DNA of 64,000 bases, taken from the NCBI RefSeq assembly GCF_001623525.1, contig NZ_CP015225.1, positions 4,290,501 through 4,354,500 of the forward strand, written 5' to 3'. This document shows positions 40,784 to 50,438 of this stretch, piece after piece. Numbering within the stretch: position 1 is the stretch's first letter; each line of letters opens with the position of its first letter. The translations under genes and the position numbers were made by a program. The notes under the pieces were generated by a model. The model worked only from the letters and a program-made list of their open reading frames with translations, was not told the origin of the DNA and ran no database searches. This DNA is from Pseudomonas fluorescens. GTDB taxonomy: Bacteria > Pseudomonadota > Gammaproteobacteria > Pseudomonadales > Pseudomonadaceae.

Positions 40784-42308
40784 GCCGGTAACCTTCGGCG
40801 AACGCCCTTTGCGCATCGAAGATGTGCTGGCCCTGGCCAACCGTCAGGCACCGACGCAGTTGCAGGATGACCCGGCGTTCCGCCAGCGCATCGCCAAGGG
40901 TGCGCAATTCCTCGATTCCTTGCTGGACAAGGAAGGCGTTATCTACGGCGTGACCACCGGTTACGGCGACTCCTGCGTGGTGGCCGTGCCGTTGCACCAC
41001 GTCGAGGCCCTGCCGCGTCACCTGTATACGTTCCACGGCTGCGGCCTGGGCAAGCTGCTCGACGCCCAGGCCACCCGTGCGGTGCTGGCGGCGCGTCTGC
41101 AGTCGCTGTGCCACGGCGTGTCCGGGGTGCGGGTGGAACTGCTGGAACGCCTGCAGGCCTTTCTTGAACACGACATCCTGCCGTTGATTCCGGAAGAAGG
41201 CTCTGTGGGCGCCAGTGGCGACCTGACGCCGCTGTCCTACGTCGCCGCCACGCTGTCCGGCGAACGGGAAGTGATGTTCCGTGGCGAACGGCGATTGGCC
41301 GCCGATGTGCACCGCGAATTGGGCTGGACCCCGCTGGTGCTGCGGCCCAAGGAAGCCCTGGCGCTGATGAACGGCACCGCCGTGATGACCGGCCTGGCCT
41401 GCCTGGCCTTCGCCCGGGCCGATTACCTGTTGCAACTGGCAACCCGCATCACTGCGCTGAACGTCGTCGCCCTGCAGGGCAACCCGGAACATTTCGACGA
41501 GCGCCTGTTCGCCGCAAAGCCGCACCCGGGACAGATGCAAGTCGCCGCGTGGCTGCGCAAGGACCTGGCCATCGACGCGCCGACCGCGCCGTTGCATCGC
41601 CTCCAGGATCGCTACTCCCTGCGCTGCGCGCCCCATGTGCTTGGGGTATTGGCCGACAGCCTGGGCTGGCTGCGCGCGTTCATCGAAACCGAACTCAACA
41701 GTGCCAACGACAACCCGATCATCGACGCCGAAGCCGAGCGCGTACTGCACGGCGGGCATTTCTACGGCGGGCATATCGCCTTCGCCATGGACAGCCTGAA
41801 AAACCTGGTGGCCAACGTCGCCGACTTGCTGGATCGCCAGCTCGCGCTGCTAGTGGACGAGCGTTACAACCATGGCCTGCCGAGCAACCTGTCCGGCGCC
41901 AGCGCCGACCGAGCGATGCTCAACCATGGCTTCAAGGCCGTGCAGATCGGCACCAGCGCCTGGACCGCCGAAGCCCTGAAAAACACCATGCCGGCCAGTG
42001 TGTTCTCGCGCTCCACCGAGTGTCACAACCAGGACAAGGTGAGCATGGGCACCATCGCCGCCCGGGACGCCATCCGCGTACTGGAGCTGACCGAACAAGT
42101 CGCCGCCGCGACCTTGCTGGCCGCCAACCAGGGCGTATGGCTGCGCAGCCGCGCCGAAGACGCCCGCCCACTGCCGCCGGCCCTGGCCGCCATGCACGAG
42201 CAACTGGCCGAGGATTTCGCCCCAGTCATCGAAGACCGCGCCCTGGAAGGCGAACTGCGCCTGTGCTTGCAACGCATCGCCGAGCAACACTGGAGGCTGC
42301 ATGCGTAG
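40764..42308 (+). CDS. Aromatic amino acid ammonia-lyase (MIO enzyme, HAL/TAL family)
   Basis: A 514-residue enzyme of the histidine/tyrosine ammonia-lyase family. The self-forming MIO prosthetic group comes from Ala150-Ser151-Gly152 in EGSVGASGDLTPLSYVA, and the family tyrosine is in IYGVTTGYGDSC. In the cluster it should deaminate tyrosine to 4-hydroxycinnamate, the starter unit of the aryl polyene. The selectivity residues after TFHGCGLGKLL (a His/Gly pair in place of the Ser-His of histidine lyases) argue against histidine. GGAAGA precedes the ATG. The following thioesterase gene overlaps its end by 8 bp. Confidence 0.9.
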   Translation: MTMPTLEPVTFGERPLRIEDVLALANRQAPTQLQDDPAFRQRIAKGAQFLDSLLDKEGVIYGVTTGYGDSCVVAVPLHHVEALPRHLYTFHGCGLGKLLDAQATRAVLAARLQSLCHGVSGVRVELLERLQAFLEHDILPLIPEEGSVGASGDLTPLSYVAATLSGEREVMFRGERRLAADVHRELGWTPLVLRPKEALALMNGTAVMTGLACLAFARADYLLQLATRITALNVVALQGNPEHFDERLFAAKPHPGQMQVAAWLRKDLAIDAPTAPLHRLQDRYSLRCAPHVLGVLADSLGWLRAFIETELNSANDNPIIDAEAERVLHGGHFYGGHIAFAMDSLKNLVANVADLLDRQLALLVDERYNHGLPSNLSGASADRAMLNHGFKAVQIGTSAWTAEALKNTMPASVFSRSTECHNQDKVSMGTIAARDAIRVLELTEQVAAATLLAANQGVWLRSRAEDARPLPPALAAMHEQLAEDFAPVIEDRALEGELRLCLQRIAEQHWRLHA

Positions 42309-42726
42309 CCAAGGTGTTTTGCACGTCGACACACACATCGTGGTGCCGTTCTTCGATGTCGATTCGATGAACGTGGTCTGGCACGGCCACTACATCAAAT
42401 ATCTGGAAGTGGCCCGCTGCGCCTTGCTCGACCTGATCGGCCACAACTACAACGACATGCTCGAATCCGGCCACGCATGGCCGATCATCGACCTGCAACT
42501 GCGCTACGTGCGCAGCGCCGTGTTCGGCCAGGCCCTGACCGTGCGTGCCAGTCTGGTGGAGTGGGAAAACCGGCTGAAGATCAATTACCTGATCAGCGAC
42601 GCAACCACGGGCGAGCGCTTGACCCGTGCCAGTTCGGTGCAAGTGGCCGTGGACCTCGCCAGTCGCGAAATGCTGCTGGCCTCGCCCCGGGTCTTTGTCG
42701 AAGCCGTGGAAAGGAAACTGCCATGA
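42301..42726 (+). CDS. Hot-dog acyl thioesterase (4HBT/YbgC type) of the aryl polyene cluster
   Basis: A 141-residue hot-dog thioesterase with the family motif FFDVDSMNVVWHGHYIKYLEVAR, whose aspartate and histidine are catalytic in 4HBT/YbgC enzymes. It could release mis-primed or finished acyl chains from ACP; Ape thioesterases have been described as editing enzymes. Overlaps the ammonia-lyase gene by 8 bp and the LolA-like gene by 4 bp. Confidence 0.88.
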   Translation: MRSQGVLHVDTHIVVPFFDVDSMNVVWHGHYIKYLEVARCALLDLIGHNYNDMLESGHAWPIIDLQLRYVRSAVFGQALTVRASLVEWENRLKINYLISDATTGERLTRASSVQVAVDLASREMLLASPRVFVEAVERKLP

Positions 42727-43316
42727 AGCGCCTGTCAGTCTGGCTGTTGCTGTGCTGCCTGGCACCCCTGGCCCAGGCGTTCGACTTGCAACAGTTGAGC
42801 GACCAACTGGCCCGCCCGGAAGTGATCCACGGGCAGTTTATCCAGGAAAAACACCTGCGCGCCCTGCCCCAGCCCCTCACCAGCAAGGGACGCTTCGTGC
42901 TGGCGAAAAACCATGGACTGCTGTGGCTGCTGCAAACCCCGCTGCAACAGGACTACCGCATCACCGCCCAGGGCATCGCCCGGCGGGATGGCAACGCCTG
43001 GCAGATGCTGCCGAACAAGAGCGCCGGCGCCGAGCAGAACCGCTTGTTCCTGGCGGTATTGCAGGGAGACAGCACAGGCCTGCAACGGGATTTCGAACTG
43101 AGCCTGTCGGGCGAGCCGCAACAATGGAAGCTCACCCTGACCCCGCGCTCGGTGCTGCTCAAGCAGGTTTTCAACCAGATCAACATCGACGGCGGCGAAC
43201 TGGTGCAGCGCATCGAACTGCTGGAAACCCAAGGCGACAGTACCGTGCTACGCATGCAGGACAGCAACAGCGCACAACCCTTGAGCGAAGCGGAGCAACA
43301 TGATTTTGCCGAGTGA
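42723..43316 (+). CDS. LolA-like periplasmic lipid carrier of the aryl polyene cluster
   Basis: A 197-residue exported protein: a Sec signal peptide of 19 residues (ends LAQA before FDLQQL) and a LolA/LolB half-barrel with the early GQFIQEKHLRALPQPLTSKG segment and the hook-like RFVLAKNHGLLWLLQTP. LolA proteins carry lipoproteins across the periplasm; this dedicated homologue probably moves the lipid-linked polyene from the MMPL exporter to the outer membrane. Overlaps the exporter gene by 17 bp. Confidence 0.87.
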   Translation: MKRLSVWLLLCCLAPLAQAFDLQQLSDQLARPEVIHGQFIQEKHLRALPQPLTSKGRFVLAKNHGLLWLLQTPLQQDYRITAQGIARRDGNAWQMLPNKSAGAEQNRLFLAVLQGDSTGLQRDFELSLSGEPQQWKLTLTPRSVLLKQVFNQINIDGGELVQRIELLETQGDSTVLRMQDSNSAQPLSEAEQHDFAE

Positions 43317-45639
43317 ACGGATGCTGCCCCGGCTGTTCCTGATCCTGCTGCTGGCGGTGCTGGCGCTCGCCGGTTGGCAATGGCGCAACGGCGCGCCGTT
43401 GTCGGCCAATCTCATGGAGCTGGTGCCGGGCACGTCGCCCGATGCCCTGGAACTGATCGCCGAACAACGCATGCAGGAGCCGCTCAATCGCGAGATGCTG
43501 GTACTGGTCGGCCACACCGATCGCCAGCAGGCCATCGCCTTGGCGCAAACCCTCGGCGAGCAATGGCAGGCCAGCGGTCTGTTCGACAAGGTGCAGTGGA
43601 CGTTGCAGGCCGACTTGCCGGCGCTGCGCACGCAATTGCTCAACGGGCGGCTGGCGATGCTCTCGGCGGCGGACCGGCAGCAATTGATCGAGCAGCCCCA
43701 GGCGTTCATCCAACAACGGGTGCAGGCCCTGTTCGACCCGTTCAGCGGCTTCAGCCTGGTGCCGAACCAGGACGACTGGCTGGGCCTGACCGGGCGCATC
43801 CAGAACAGCCAGCCACAACGCGGCGCGATCAAATTCGACATCGGCAGCGGTGCGTTGGTCGCCGATGCCGACGGTAAAAGCTGGGTGATGCTGCGGGCCC
43901 GCGCCCAGGGCAACGCCTTCGACATGAACCTGCCGCTGCAAGTGGCCGAGCTGCTGCAACGCAGCCGCGACCAGGCGAGCCAGGCCCAAGGTCAACTGCT
44001 GGCGGCGAGCGGCCTGCTGTACGCCGCCAGCGGCCAGCAACAGGCGTCGCGGGAAATCACCTGGGTCGGCGGTGGCGCGACCGTCGGCATCTTGCTGTTG
44101 CTGTTGCTGGCCTTCCGGCGCCTGCGAGTGTGGCTGGCGTTCGTGCCGGTGCTGGTGGGCGTGCTGTTCGGCGCGGTGGCCTGCGTGGCCTTGTTTGGCC
44201 GCATGCATGTCATGACCCTGGTCCTGGGTTCCAGCCTGATTGGCGTGGCCGTGGATTACCCGCTGCACTACCTGTCCAAGAGCTGGAGCCTGAAGCCATG
44301 GCGCAGCTGGCCGGCCTTGCGTCTGACCCTGCCGGGGCTGAGCCTGAGCCTTGTGACTACCTGTATTGGCTACCTGGCCCTGGCCTGGACGCCCTTTCCG
44401 GCCCTGACCCAGATCGCGATATTTTCCGCCGCTGGCCTGGTCGGCGCTTACCTGAGCGCCGTCTGCCTGCTACCGGCGCTGCTCAAGGGCGCAGAGTTGC
44501 GTCCCGCCCAATGGCCGCTCCAAGTCTGCCAATACCTGCTCAAGGCCCGCGAAGCCCTGCTGAAACGGGTACGCACGCCGGCCCTGCTGATGTTGTTGCT
44601 GATGTTCTGCGCGGGTGGGCTCTGGCACCTGACCCCGAAAAACGACATCCGCCAGTGGATCGGCACGCCCCAGCACCTGACCGACGAAGCCCGCGACATC
44701 GCGCGCATCACCGGTTTCCAGCCCACCAGCCAGTTCTTCCTGATCCGCGCCGACGATCAATCCCAACTGCTGGAGCGCCAGACCGCCCTCAACGAGCGGC
44801 TGGATCAGTTGATCGGCCTGGAAAAGCTCCAGGGCTACCTGTCGCTGAACCAACTGGTCAGCCCACCCGCCGAACAACAGAAAGTGCGTGAGGCCCTGGG
44901 GCGCTTGCCAGCCGTCTGGCAACCGCTACTGGACCTGGGCGTCCCGGTCGCTGCGCTGCAAGCGGAACTGGCGCAATTACAGGCCCTGCCGGTGACCGAC
45001 ATTGACGCCGCACTGGCAGGTCCGCTGGCCGAGCCGTATCGCACACTCTGGCTCGGACCAACAGCGCAAGGCGTCGCGGCGGTGGTCAGCTTGCAAGGTT
45101 TGAACGATGCGGCGCTGCTGCGGATACAGGCGGTGGATCTGCCAGGCGTACAACTGGTGGATCGCCTGGGCGACCTGAACCGGGTCTTCGCCGCCACGCA
45201 GGTCAGCGCCGCCGAGTTGAAACTGGCCTCCTGCGTGCTGATTGTGCTGGTGCTGATCTGGCCGTTTGGCGTCGGCGGCGCCTTGCGCATCGTGGCACTG
45301 CCGCTGCTGGCTGCGCTGTGCAGCCTGGCGAGCCTCGGCTGGCTGGGGCAGCCACTGACCTTGTTCAGCCTGTTCGGCCTGTTGCTGGTGACGGCCATCG
45401 GCGTCGACTACGCGATCCTGATGCGCGAACAGATCGGCGGTGCCGCCGTGAGCCTGCTGGGCACGTTCCTGGCGGCGGTCACCACCTGGCTGTCGTTCGG
45501 CCTGCTGGCGCTGTCCAGCACACCGGCGGTGAGTAACTTCGGCCTGGCGGTGAGCCTGGGGCTGGCCTTCAGCTTCATGTTGGCGCCCTGGGCCGGACAA
45601 CAAGCCCACGCGGCGACGGTCGCGGAGCCCGCCCAATGA
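43300..45639 (+). CDS. MMPL/RND-family exporter of the aryl polyene cluster
   Basis: A 779-residue inner-membrane transporter with two repeats, each made of one membrane helix, a large periplasmic loop and a block of five helices. The first block begins VGGGATVGILLLLLLAFRRL and includes LGSSLIGVAVDYPLHYLSK; the second includes LLLVTAIGVDYAILMREQ, both with the conserved membrane aspartate for proton relay. It is the predicted flippase or exporter of the polyene lipid. Overlaps both neighbours by a few bases. Confidence 0.9.
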   Translation: MILPSERMLPRLFLILLLAVLALAGWQWRNGAPLSANLMELVPGTSPDALELIAEQRMQEPLNREMLVLVGHTDRQQAIALAQTLGEQWQASGLFDKVQWTLQADLPALRTQLLNGRLAMLSAADRQQLIEQPQAFIQQRVQALFDPFSGFSLVPNQDDWLGLTGRIQNSQPQRGAIKFDIGSGALVADADGKSWVMLRARAQGNAFDMNLPLQVAELLQRSRDQASQAQGQLLAASGLLYAASGQQQASREITWVGGGATVGILLLLLLAFRRLRVWLAFVPVLVGVLFGAVACVALFGRMHVMTLVLGSSLIGVAVDYPLHYLSKSWSLKPWRSWPALRLTLPGLSLSLVTTCIGYLALAWTPFPALTQIAIFSAAGLVGAYLSAVCLLPALLKGAELRPAQWPLQVCQYLLKAREALLKRVRTPALLMLLLMFCAGGLWHLTPKNDIRQWIGTPQHLTDEARDIARITGFQPTSQFFLIRADDQSQLLERQTALNERLDQLIGLEKLQGYLSLNQLVSPPAEQQKVREALGRLPAVWQPLLDLGVPVAALQAELAQLQALPVTDIDAALAGPLAEPYRTLWLGPTAQGVAAVVSLQGLNDAALLRIQAVDLPGVQLVDRLGDLNRVFAATQVSAAELKLASCVLIVLVLIWPFGVGGALRIVALPLLAALCSLASLGWLGQPLTLFSLFGLLLVTAIGVDYAILMREQIGGAAVSLLGTFLAAVTTWLSFGLLALSSTPAVSNFGLAVSLGLAFSFMLAPWAGQQAHAATVAEPAQ

Positions 45640-46793
45640 TGACCCTGCTGTTCTGGCTCATGGCCCTGGGGCTGTTCGCAGTTGCCACACGCCTGGGCGC
45701 TCGCTTCGGGTTGATCCCGATTGTCAGCCAGTTGTTGCTGGCGACCTTCGGCCTGCCGCTGCTGATGTATTTCTGGATCGAGCCGGGCTGGCAGCTCAGC
45801 GGCGCGCAATTGGTGTCGCCGGTGTGGCTGAAGAACCTCTACAGCCTCGCGTTCGCGCTGTTGCTGGGGCATATCCTCAGCGACGTGATCGACCTGCGCC
45901 TGGACCGCCAGAGCGTGAAAATCGCCCTGCCAAGCTTCGTCGTTCCGTTCGCCTGCGGTCTGGCGACAGCGTTCTGGTTGCTGCCGCCCCAGCCCTGGAT
46001 CAGCTCCCTGGCGGTGGGACTGCTGTTTGCGATCACAGCGATCCCTGTGCTGTATCTGTATCTGCGTCACATCGATTACCCACCCGCCGCCACTCGGCGA
46101 CTGGTGCAAACGGCGATCCTGATCGACCTGGCCTGCTGGAGCCTGTTCGGCCTGGCCCAGGGCAGTCTCCACCTGGGCAGCCTGCTGTTGCCGATGGCCG
46201 GCGCCTGCGTGCCGCTGCTGTTGCGCCTGGTTGGCCTGCGCCAGCCGTTGCTGTACAGCGGCGTGTTTTTTGCCCTGCTGGTGGTGGCCGAACACTACCG
46301 GCTCAATGCACTGATCGTCGGCATCGGCTATCTGCTGTGCATGGCCGCGCTCAAAGTGCCCTTGAGGCTGCCGTTCAATATCGCCTGGATGCAGGGTTTG
46401 CAGACGTACCTGGCGATCCCGCTGATTCTCACGTTCGGCATTGTGCAGATCGACGTCCACAGCGCCATGAGCAGCCTCGACTGGGTGCAATTGACGGCGT
46501 TGCTGCTGTTGCCCATTGCCAGCAAACTATTGGGCAACTGGCTGGGCCTGGGTTGGGCCGCCGCGTCATTCGCCGGCGCCAGTCGCTGGCGCGAAAGTAT
46601 CCTGCTGAACATTCGCGGCTTGAGTGAAATCGTGTTCCTCAATCTGCTCTTGCAACAACAGCTCATCAGCCCCGCGTTGTATTTCACGCTGATGCTGATG
46701 GGGCTGATCGCCACATTGCTGCCGGCCGTGACCGGTTTGCACAGTATTCCCTCGATTGCCGTCCCGGCCAGGAGCTCCAGTGCCAACAGTTGA
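45636..46793 (+). CDS. CPA2-like antiporter-fold membrane protein in the aryl polyene cluster
   Basis: A 385-residue protein with 11-12 hydrophobic segments arranged like sodium/proton antiporters (YSLAFALLLGHILSDVIDLR, QTAILIDLACWSLFGLAQGS, and near the end ILLNIRGLSEIVFLNLLLQQ). The paired aspartates of bona fide antiporters are reduced to a single clear membrane aspartate (LIDLACW), so ion exchange is uncertain. It starts 4 bp before the MMPL stop and runs into the flavoprotein gene, so it is a genuine operon member; it may energise or assist export. Confidence 0.75.
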   Translation: MMTLLFWLMALGLFAVATRLGARFGLIPIVSQLLLATFGLPLLMYFWIEPGWQLSGAQLVSPVWLKNLYSLAFALLLGHILSDVIDLRLDRQSVKIALPSFVVPFACGLATAFWLLPPQPWISSLAVGLLFAITAIPVLYLYLRHIDYPPAATRRLVQTAILIDLACWSLFGLAQGSLHLGSLLLPMAGACVPLLLRLVGLRQPLLYSGVFFALLVVAEHYRLNALIVGIGYLLCMAALKVPLRLPFNIAWMQGLQTYLAIPLILTFGIVQIDVHSAMSSLDWVQLTALLLLPIASKLLGNWLGLGWAAASFAGASRWRESILLNIRGLSEIVFLNLLLQQQLISPALYFTLMLMGLIATLLPAVTGLHSIPSIAVPARSSSANS

Positions 46794-48027
46794 AATGGAA
46801 CGTCGACAGGTCGTCATCATTGGCGCAGGCCCTTCCGGCGCCATCGCCGCCGCGCTGCTCAAGCGCAAGGGCCATGAGGTGCTGGTCATCGAGCGCCAGC
46901 ATTTCCCCCGGTTCTCCATCGGTGAGAGCCTGTTGTCCCATTGCCTGGATTTCGTCGAAGAAGCCGGCATGCTCGACGCGGTGAATGCCGCCGGGTTCCA
47001 GCGCAAGAACGGCGCCGCGTTTGCCTGGGGCGAGCGCTACAGCGCCTTCGATTTCGGCGATACCTTCAGCAACGGCAAGCCCACGACCTTCCAGGTGCAA
47101 CGCGCCGACTTCGACAAGTTGCTGGCCGACCAGGCCGCCCTGCAAGGCGTGGAGATCCGCTACGGCCAAGCGATCACCAGCGCCGACTTCAGCCTCGCCA
47201 AACCACAACTGGGCGTGCAGCGCGAAGATGGCAGCGAGTACTGTGTCGAGGCCGACTTCGTGCTCGATGCCAGCGGCTATGGCCGAGTCCTGCCGCGCCT
47301 GCTGGACCTCGAAGCCCCGTCGAATTTCCCGGTGCGCCAAGCAGTGTTCACGCACATCGAGGATCGCATCGACGCCCCAGCGTTCGATCGAGAAAAGATT
47401 CTGATCACCACCCACCCGAGCAAGCGCGACGTGTGGTTCTGGACCATTCCGTTCAGCGGCGGGCGCTGCTCGGTGGGCGTGGTCGCGGCGGCGGAACATT
47501 TCGCCGGCCGCACCGACGATCTCGATGCCTGCCTGCGCGGTTTCATCGACGAAACCCCAAGCCTGGCCGGCGTGTTGAAGAATGCCGTGTGGGACACCCC
47601 GGCGCGGACCATCGGCGGCTACTCGGCCAACGTCAAGACCCTGCACGGCCCAGGCTTCGCCCTGCTGGGCAACGCTGCGGAATTTCTCGACCCGGTGTTC
47701 TCCTCCGGCGTGACCATTGCCATGCGTTCGGCGAGCATGGCCGCCGACGTGCTCCACCGTCAGTTGCAAGGTGAGAGCGTGGATTGGCAAAGCGAGTTCG
47801 CCGAGCCGCTCAAGCGCGGCGTCGACACCTTCCGCTGCTATGTCGAGGGCTGGTACGCCGGCACCTTCCAGGACGTGATTTTCTACACCGAAGGCTCGGA
47901 CGACATCCGCCGCATGATCAGCTCGATCCTGGCCGGCTACGCTTGGGATCAGCGCAACCCGTTCGTCAGCGAACCCAAGCGGCGCCTGCGCATGCTCTCG
48001 GAAATCTGCGCGAGCCCGGCGCCATGA
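46780..48027 (+). CDS. FAD-dependent oxidoreductase with halogenase-like motifs
   Basis: A 415-residue flavoprotein of the p-hydroxybenzoate hydroxylase/halogenase fold. The dinucleotide motif is VVIIGAGPSGAIAAALL at residues 11-27. It also has GESLLSHCLDFVEEAG, a lysine in the halogenase-like position (Lys76 in GFQRKNGAAFAWG) and the WxWxIP signature WFWTIP at 219-224, which distinguishes flavin halogenases from monooxygenases. It may halogenate, hydroxylate or reduce the aryl head or polyene. The GTG at 46780 follows AGGAG; the ATG at 46795 is an alternative. It overlaps the previous gene by 14 bp. Confidence 0.8.
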   Translation: MPTVEMERRQVVIIGAGPSGAIAAALLKRKGHEVLVIERQHFPRFSIGESLLSHCLDFVEEAGMLDAVNAAGFQRKNGAAFAWGERYSAFDFGDTFSNGKPTTFQVQRADFDKLLADQAALQGVEIRYGQAITSADFSLAKPQLGVQREDGSEYCVEADFVLDASGYGRVLPRLLDLEAPSNFPVRQAVFTHIEDRIDAPAFDREKILITTHPSKRDVWFWTIPFSGGRCSVGVVAAAEHFAGRTDDLDACLRGFIDETPSLAGVLKNAVWDTPARTIGGYSANVKTLHGPGFALLGNAAEFLDPVFSSGVTIAMRSASMAADVLHRQLQGESVDWQSEFAEPLKRGVDTFRCYVEGWYAGTFQDVIFYTEGSDDIRRMISSILAGYAWDQRNPFVSEPKRRLRMLSEICASPAP

Positions 48028-48037
48028 GTCAGCAACC

Positions 48038-48766
48038 ATGAGCTACTTGAGCGACAACTACGTCGAAGAAACCCGCTTCGGTTTCTGGTTCCTGCGCAGC
48101 CACACCTGGCAGCACCATGTGTTGCGCGTGGCGATCAACGACCTGCGCAGCCTGTTCAGCACCCCGCTGCCGAGCAACCCGGTACTGCTGGATGCCGGCT
48201 GCGGCCAGGGCAAATCATTCCAGTACCTGCGCCAGGTGTTCGCGCCACACCACCTGATCGGCGTGGATGCCGACCCCCACAGCCTGGACCTGAGCCGGGA
48301 GGAGGCCGCGCGCCAGGGCATGACCGTGGAGCTGATCGGCAGCGACTGCGCGACATTGGCAGTGCCGGATGCCAGCGTCGACCTGCTGTTCTGCCACCAG
48401 ACCTTCCATCACCTGGTGGAGCAGGAAAAAGCCCTCGCCGAGTTCTACCGCGTACTCAAGCCTGGTGGTTACCTGATGTTCGCCGAATCCACCGAGGCCT
48501 ACATCGATACCTGGGTGATCCGCTGGCTGTTCCGCCATCCCATGCACGTGCAGAAAAGTGCCGCGCAGTACCTGGAGATGATCCGTGGGCAGGGTTTCCA
48601 GTTCGAAGCCCGCAACGTGTCCTATCCGTACCTGTGGTGGAGCCGCGCCAAGGACTTCGGCTTGCTGGAGCGTTTTGGCCTGCGCCGGGCCAAACCGTTC
48701 GGCGAGCGAGAGGAAACCCTGGTCAATGTGGTGGCGCGCAAGCCCGTCGAAGGGGCCATCGGATGA
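48038..48766 (+). CDS. Class I SAM-dependent methyltransferase of the aryl polyene cluster
   Basis: A 242-residue class I methyltransferase: SAM-binding motif I LLDAGCGQGKSFQYL near residue 50, the acidic GVDADPHSLDLSREE, and motif IV-type VDLLFCHQTFHHL. It probably O- or C-methylates the aryl head group of the polyene, as in the 3-methyl- or methoxy-aryl products known from related bacteria. It starts 10 bp after the flavoprotein gene and overlaps the lipoprotein gene by 4 bp (ATGA). Confidence 0.85.
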   Translation: MSYLSDNYVEETRFGFWFLRSHTWQHHVLRVAINDLRSLFSTPLPSNPVLLDAGCGQGKSFQYLRQVFAPHHLIGVDADPHSLDLSREEAARQGMTVELIGSDCATLAVPDASVDLLFCHQTFHHLVEQEKALAEFYRVLKPGGYLMFAESTEAYIDTWVIRWLFRHPMHVQKSAAQYLEMIRGQGFQFEARNVSYPYLWWSRAKDFGLLERFGLRRAKPFGEREETLVNVVARKPVEGAIG

Positions 48767-49245
48767 TTCGAGCCCTGCTTATCGGCTGCCTGTTGCTGCT
48801 CAGTGCCTGCGCCAGCCATGCGCCGCTGCCCGAGCGCACGCCAACCCTGGCCTTGCCGATGCAACTGCACATCGAGCGGACCCTGGTCGGCCAACGCCAG
48901 GACTGGTTGCTGGTGATCCAGCGCGAAGACACCGGCATCCGTTGGTCGATGATGGACCCGCTGGGCATTCCCGTGGCCCGCCAGCGCCTGGTCGCAGGTC
49001 AGTGGCAGGCCGACGGTCTGCTGCCGCCCAATGCCGAGGCCCGGGAGTTGTTCGCCGCGCTGTTGTTCGCCCTGACCCCCGAAGCCGAACTGCCGGACAA
49101 CTACCCGGCCGCCCGGCAACAGGCGTCGCAACGGACCCTCGATAGTCGCTGGCAGGTGCGCTACACGCAGCCGCTGGATTTTGAGATGAGCCTGCCCCAG
49201 GGCCCCCGCTACCGCATCACACCGTTGACCGAGAACGCCCCATGA
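48763..49245 (+). CDS. DUF3261-like lipoprotein of the aryl polyene cluster
   Basis: A 160-residue predicted lipoprotein with signal sequence MIRALLIGCLLLLSAC, lipobox LSAC and lipid-modified Cys16. The residue after it (Ala) predicts transport to the outer membrane. The mature part has LolB-like beta-strand patterning (QLHIERTLVGQRQDWLLVIQ, WSMMDPLGIPVARQRL) and is the likely outer-membrane acceptor of the LolA-like carrier encoded 5.4 kb upstream. Overlaps both neighbouring genes by 4 bp. Confidence 0.82.
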   Translation: MIRALLIGCLLLLSACASHAPLPERTPTLALPMQLHIERTLVGQRQDWLLVIQREDTGIRWSMMDPLGIPVARQRLVAGQWQADGLLPPNAEARELFAALLFALTPEAELPDNYPAARQQASQRTLDSRWQVRYTQPLDFEMSLPQGPRYRITPLTENAP

Positions 49246-50438
49246 CCGCCTATTTGAATGCCCTCGGGGTGATCTGTGCCCTGGGCCGCGACAAGCCCAG
49301 CGTCGCGCGCAACCTGTTTGCCGGCGACTGCTCGGGCGTGCGTATCAAGGACGGCTGGGTCGCCGAACGTGCGTTGCCGGTTGCCGCGGTGCCGGGTGAA
49401 CTCGCCCCCATCCCCCCAACCCTGTTGGCGCACCGCAGCCGCAACAATCAACTGCTGTTGGAAGCCGGGCTGCAGATTCGCGCCGAGATCGACCAGGCCA
49501 TCCAGGCCTACGGTCGCGCCCGCATCGGCATCGTGTTGGGCACCAGCACTTCGGGGATCGACGAGGCCAGCCAGGGCATTGCCCATTACCTGCGCGAGCA
49601 ACACTTCCCCGACGGCTACGACTACCAGCAACAGGAACTCAGCGCGCCGGCCAACTTTCTTTCCGACTGGCTCGGCCTGAGCGGCCCGTCCTACGTGATT
49701 TCCACGGCCTGCACCTCCAGCGCCCGCGCCTTGATGAGCGCCCGGCGCCTGCTGGACCTGGGCCTGTGCGATGCCGTGCTGTGCGGTGGCGTGGACAGCC
49801 TGTGCAAACTGACCCTCAACGGTTTTTCGGCCCTGGAAGCGGTGTCGAACGAACGCTGCAATCCGTTTTCGGTGAACCGCAGCGGCATCAACATTGGCGA
49901 AGCAGCCGTGCTGTTTCTCATGAGCAAGACGCCAGGCGACGGGACACCGATTGCCTTGCTCGGCGACGGCGCCAGTTCCGATGCCCACCATATTTCCGCC
50001 CCTGAACCCAGTGGTCGCGGCGCCCGCCAGGCCATGGAAAAAGCCCTGCGTTGCGCCGGCCTCGAGGCCAGCCAGATCGACTACCTGAACCTGCATGGCA
50101 CCGCCACGCAGCACAATGACGCCATGGAAAGCCAGGCGGTGGCCGGGCTGTTTCCGGCGGGCGTGCCCTGCTCGTCCACCAAGCCCATGACCGGCCATAC
50201 CCTCGGCGCGGCAGGGGCGCTGGAAGCGGCGTTCTGCTGGTTGGCCCTGAGCTCGGAGAATACCGTCCTGGCCCTGCCGCCGCATGTCTGGGACGGCCAG
50301 GCCGATCCGGCCCTGCCGGCGCTGAACTGGGTCACCGCCGGCACCCACCTGAGCCCGGCCACCCCGCGCTGCCTGATGAGCAATTCATTTGCATTCGGTG
50401 GCAACAACGTCAGCCTGATTATCGGAGACGCCCCATGA
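49242..50438 (+). CDS. Beta-ketoacyl-ACP synthase (ApeO type)
   Basis: A 398-residue KAS II-fold condensing enzyme with an intact triad: Cys157 in ISTACTSSARALMSA, His285 in NLHGTATQHND and His319 in KPMTGHTLGAAGA. In aryl polyene synthesis the ApeO-type ketosynthase forms the active heterodimer with the chain-length factor (first gene of this operon) and extends the polyene. It overlaps the lipoprotein and dehydratase genes by 4 bp each. Confidence 0.9.
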   Translation: MTAYLNALGVICALGRDKPSVARNLFAGDCSGVRIKDGWVAERALPVAAVPGELAPIPPTLLAHRSRNNQLLLEAGLQIRAEIDQAIQAYGRARIGIVLGTSTSGIDEASQGIAHYLREQHFPDGYDYQQQELSAPANFLSDWLGLSGPSYVISTACTSSARALMSARRLLDLGLCDAVLCGGVDSLCKLTLNGFSALEAVSNERCNPFSVNRSGINIGEAAVLFLMSKTPGDGTPIALLGDGASSDAHHISAPEPSGRGARQAMEKALRCAGLEASQIDYLNLHGTATQHNDAMESQAVAGLFPAGVPCSSTKPMTGHTLGAAGALEAAFCWLALSSENTVLALPPHVWDGQADPALPALNWVTAGTHLSPATPRCLMSNSFAFGGNNVSLIIGDAP

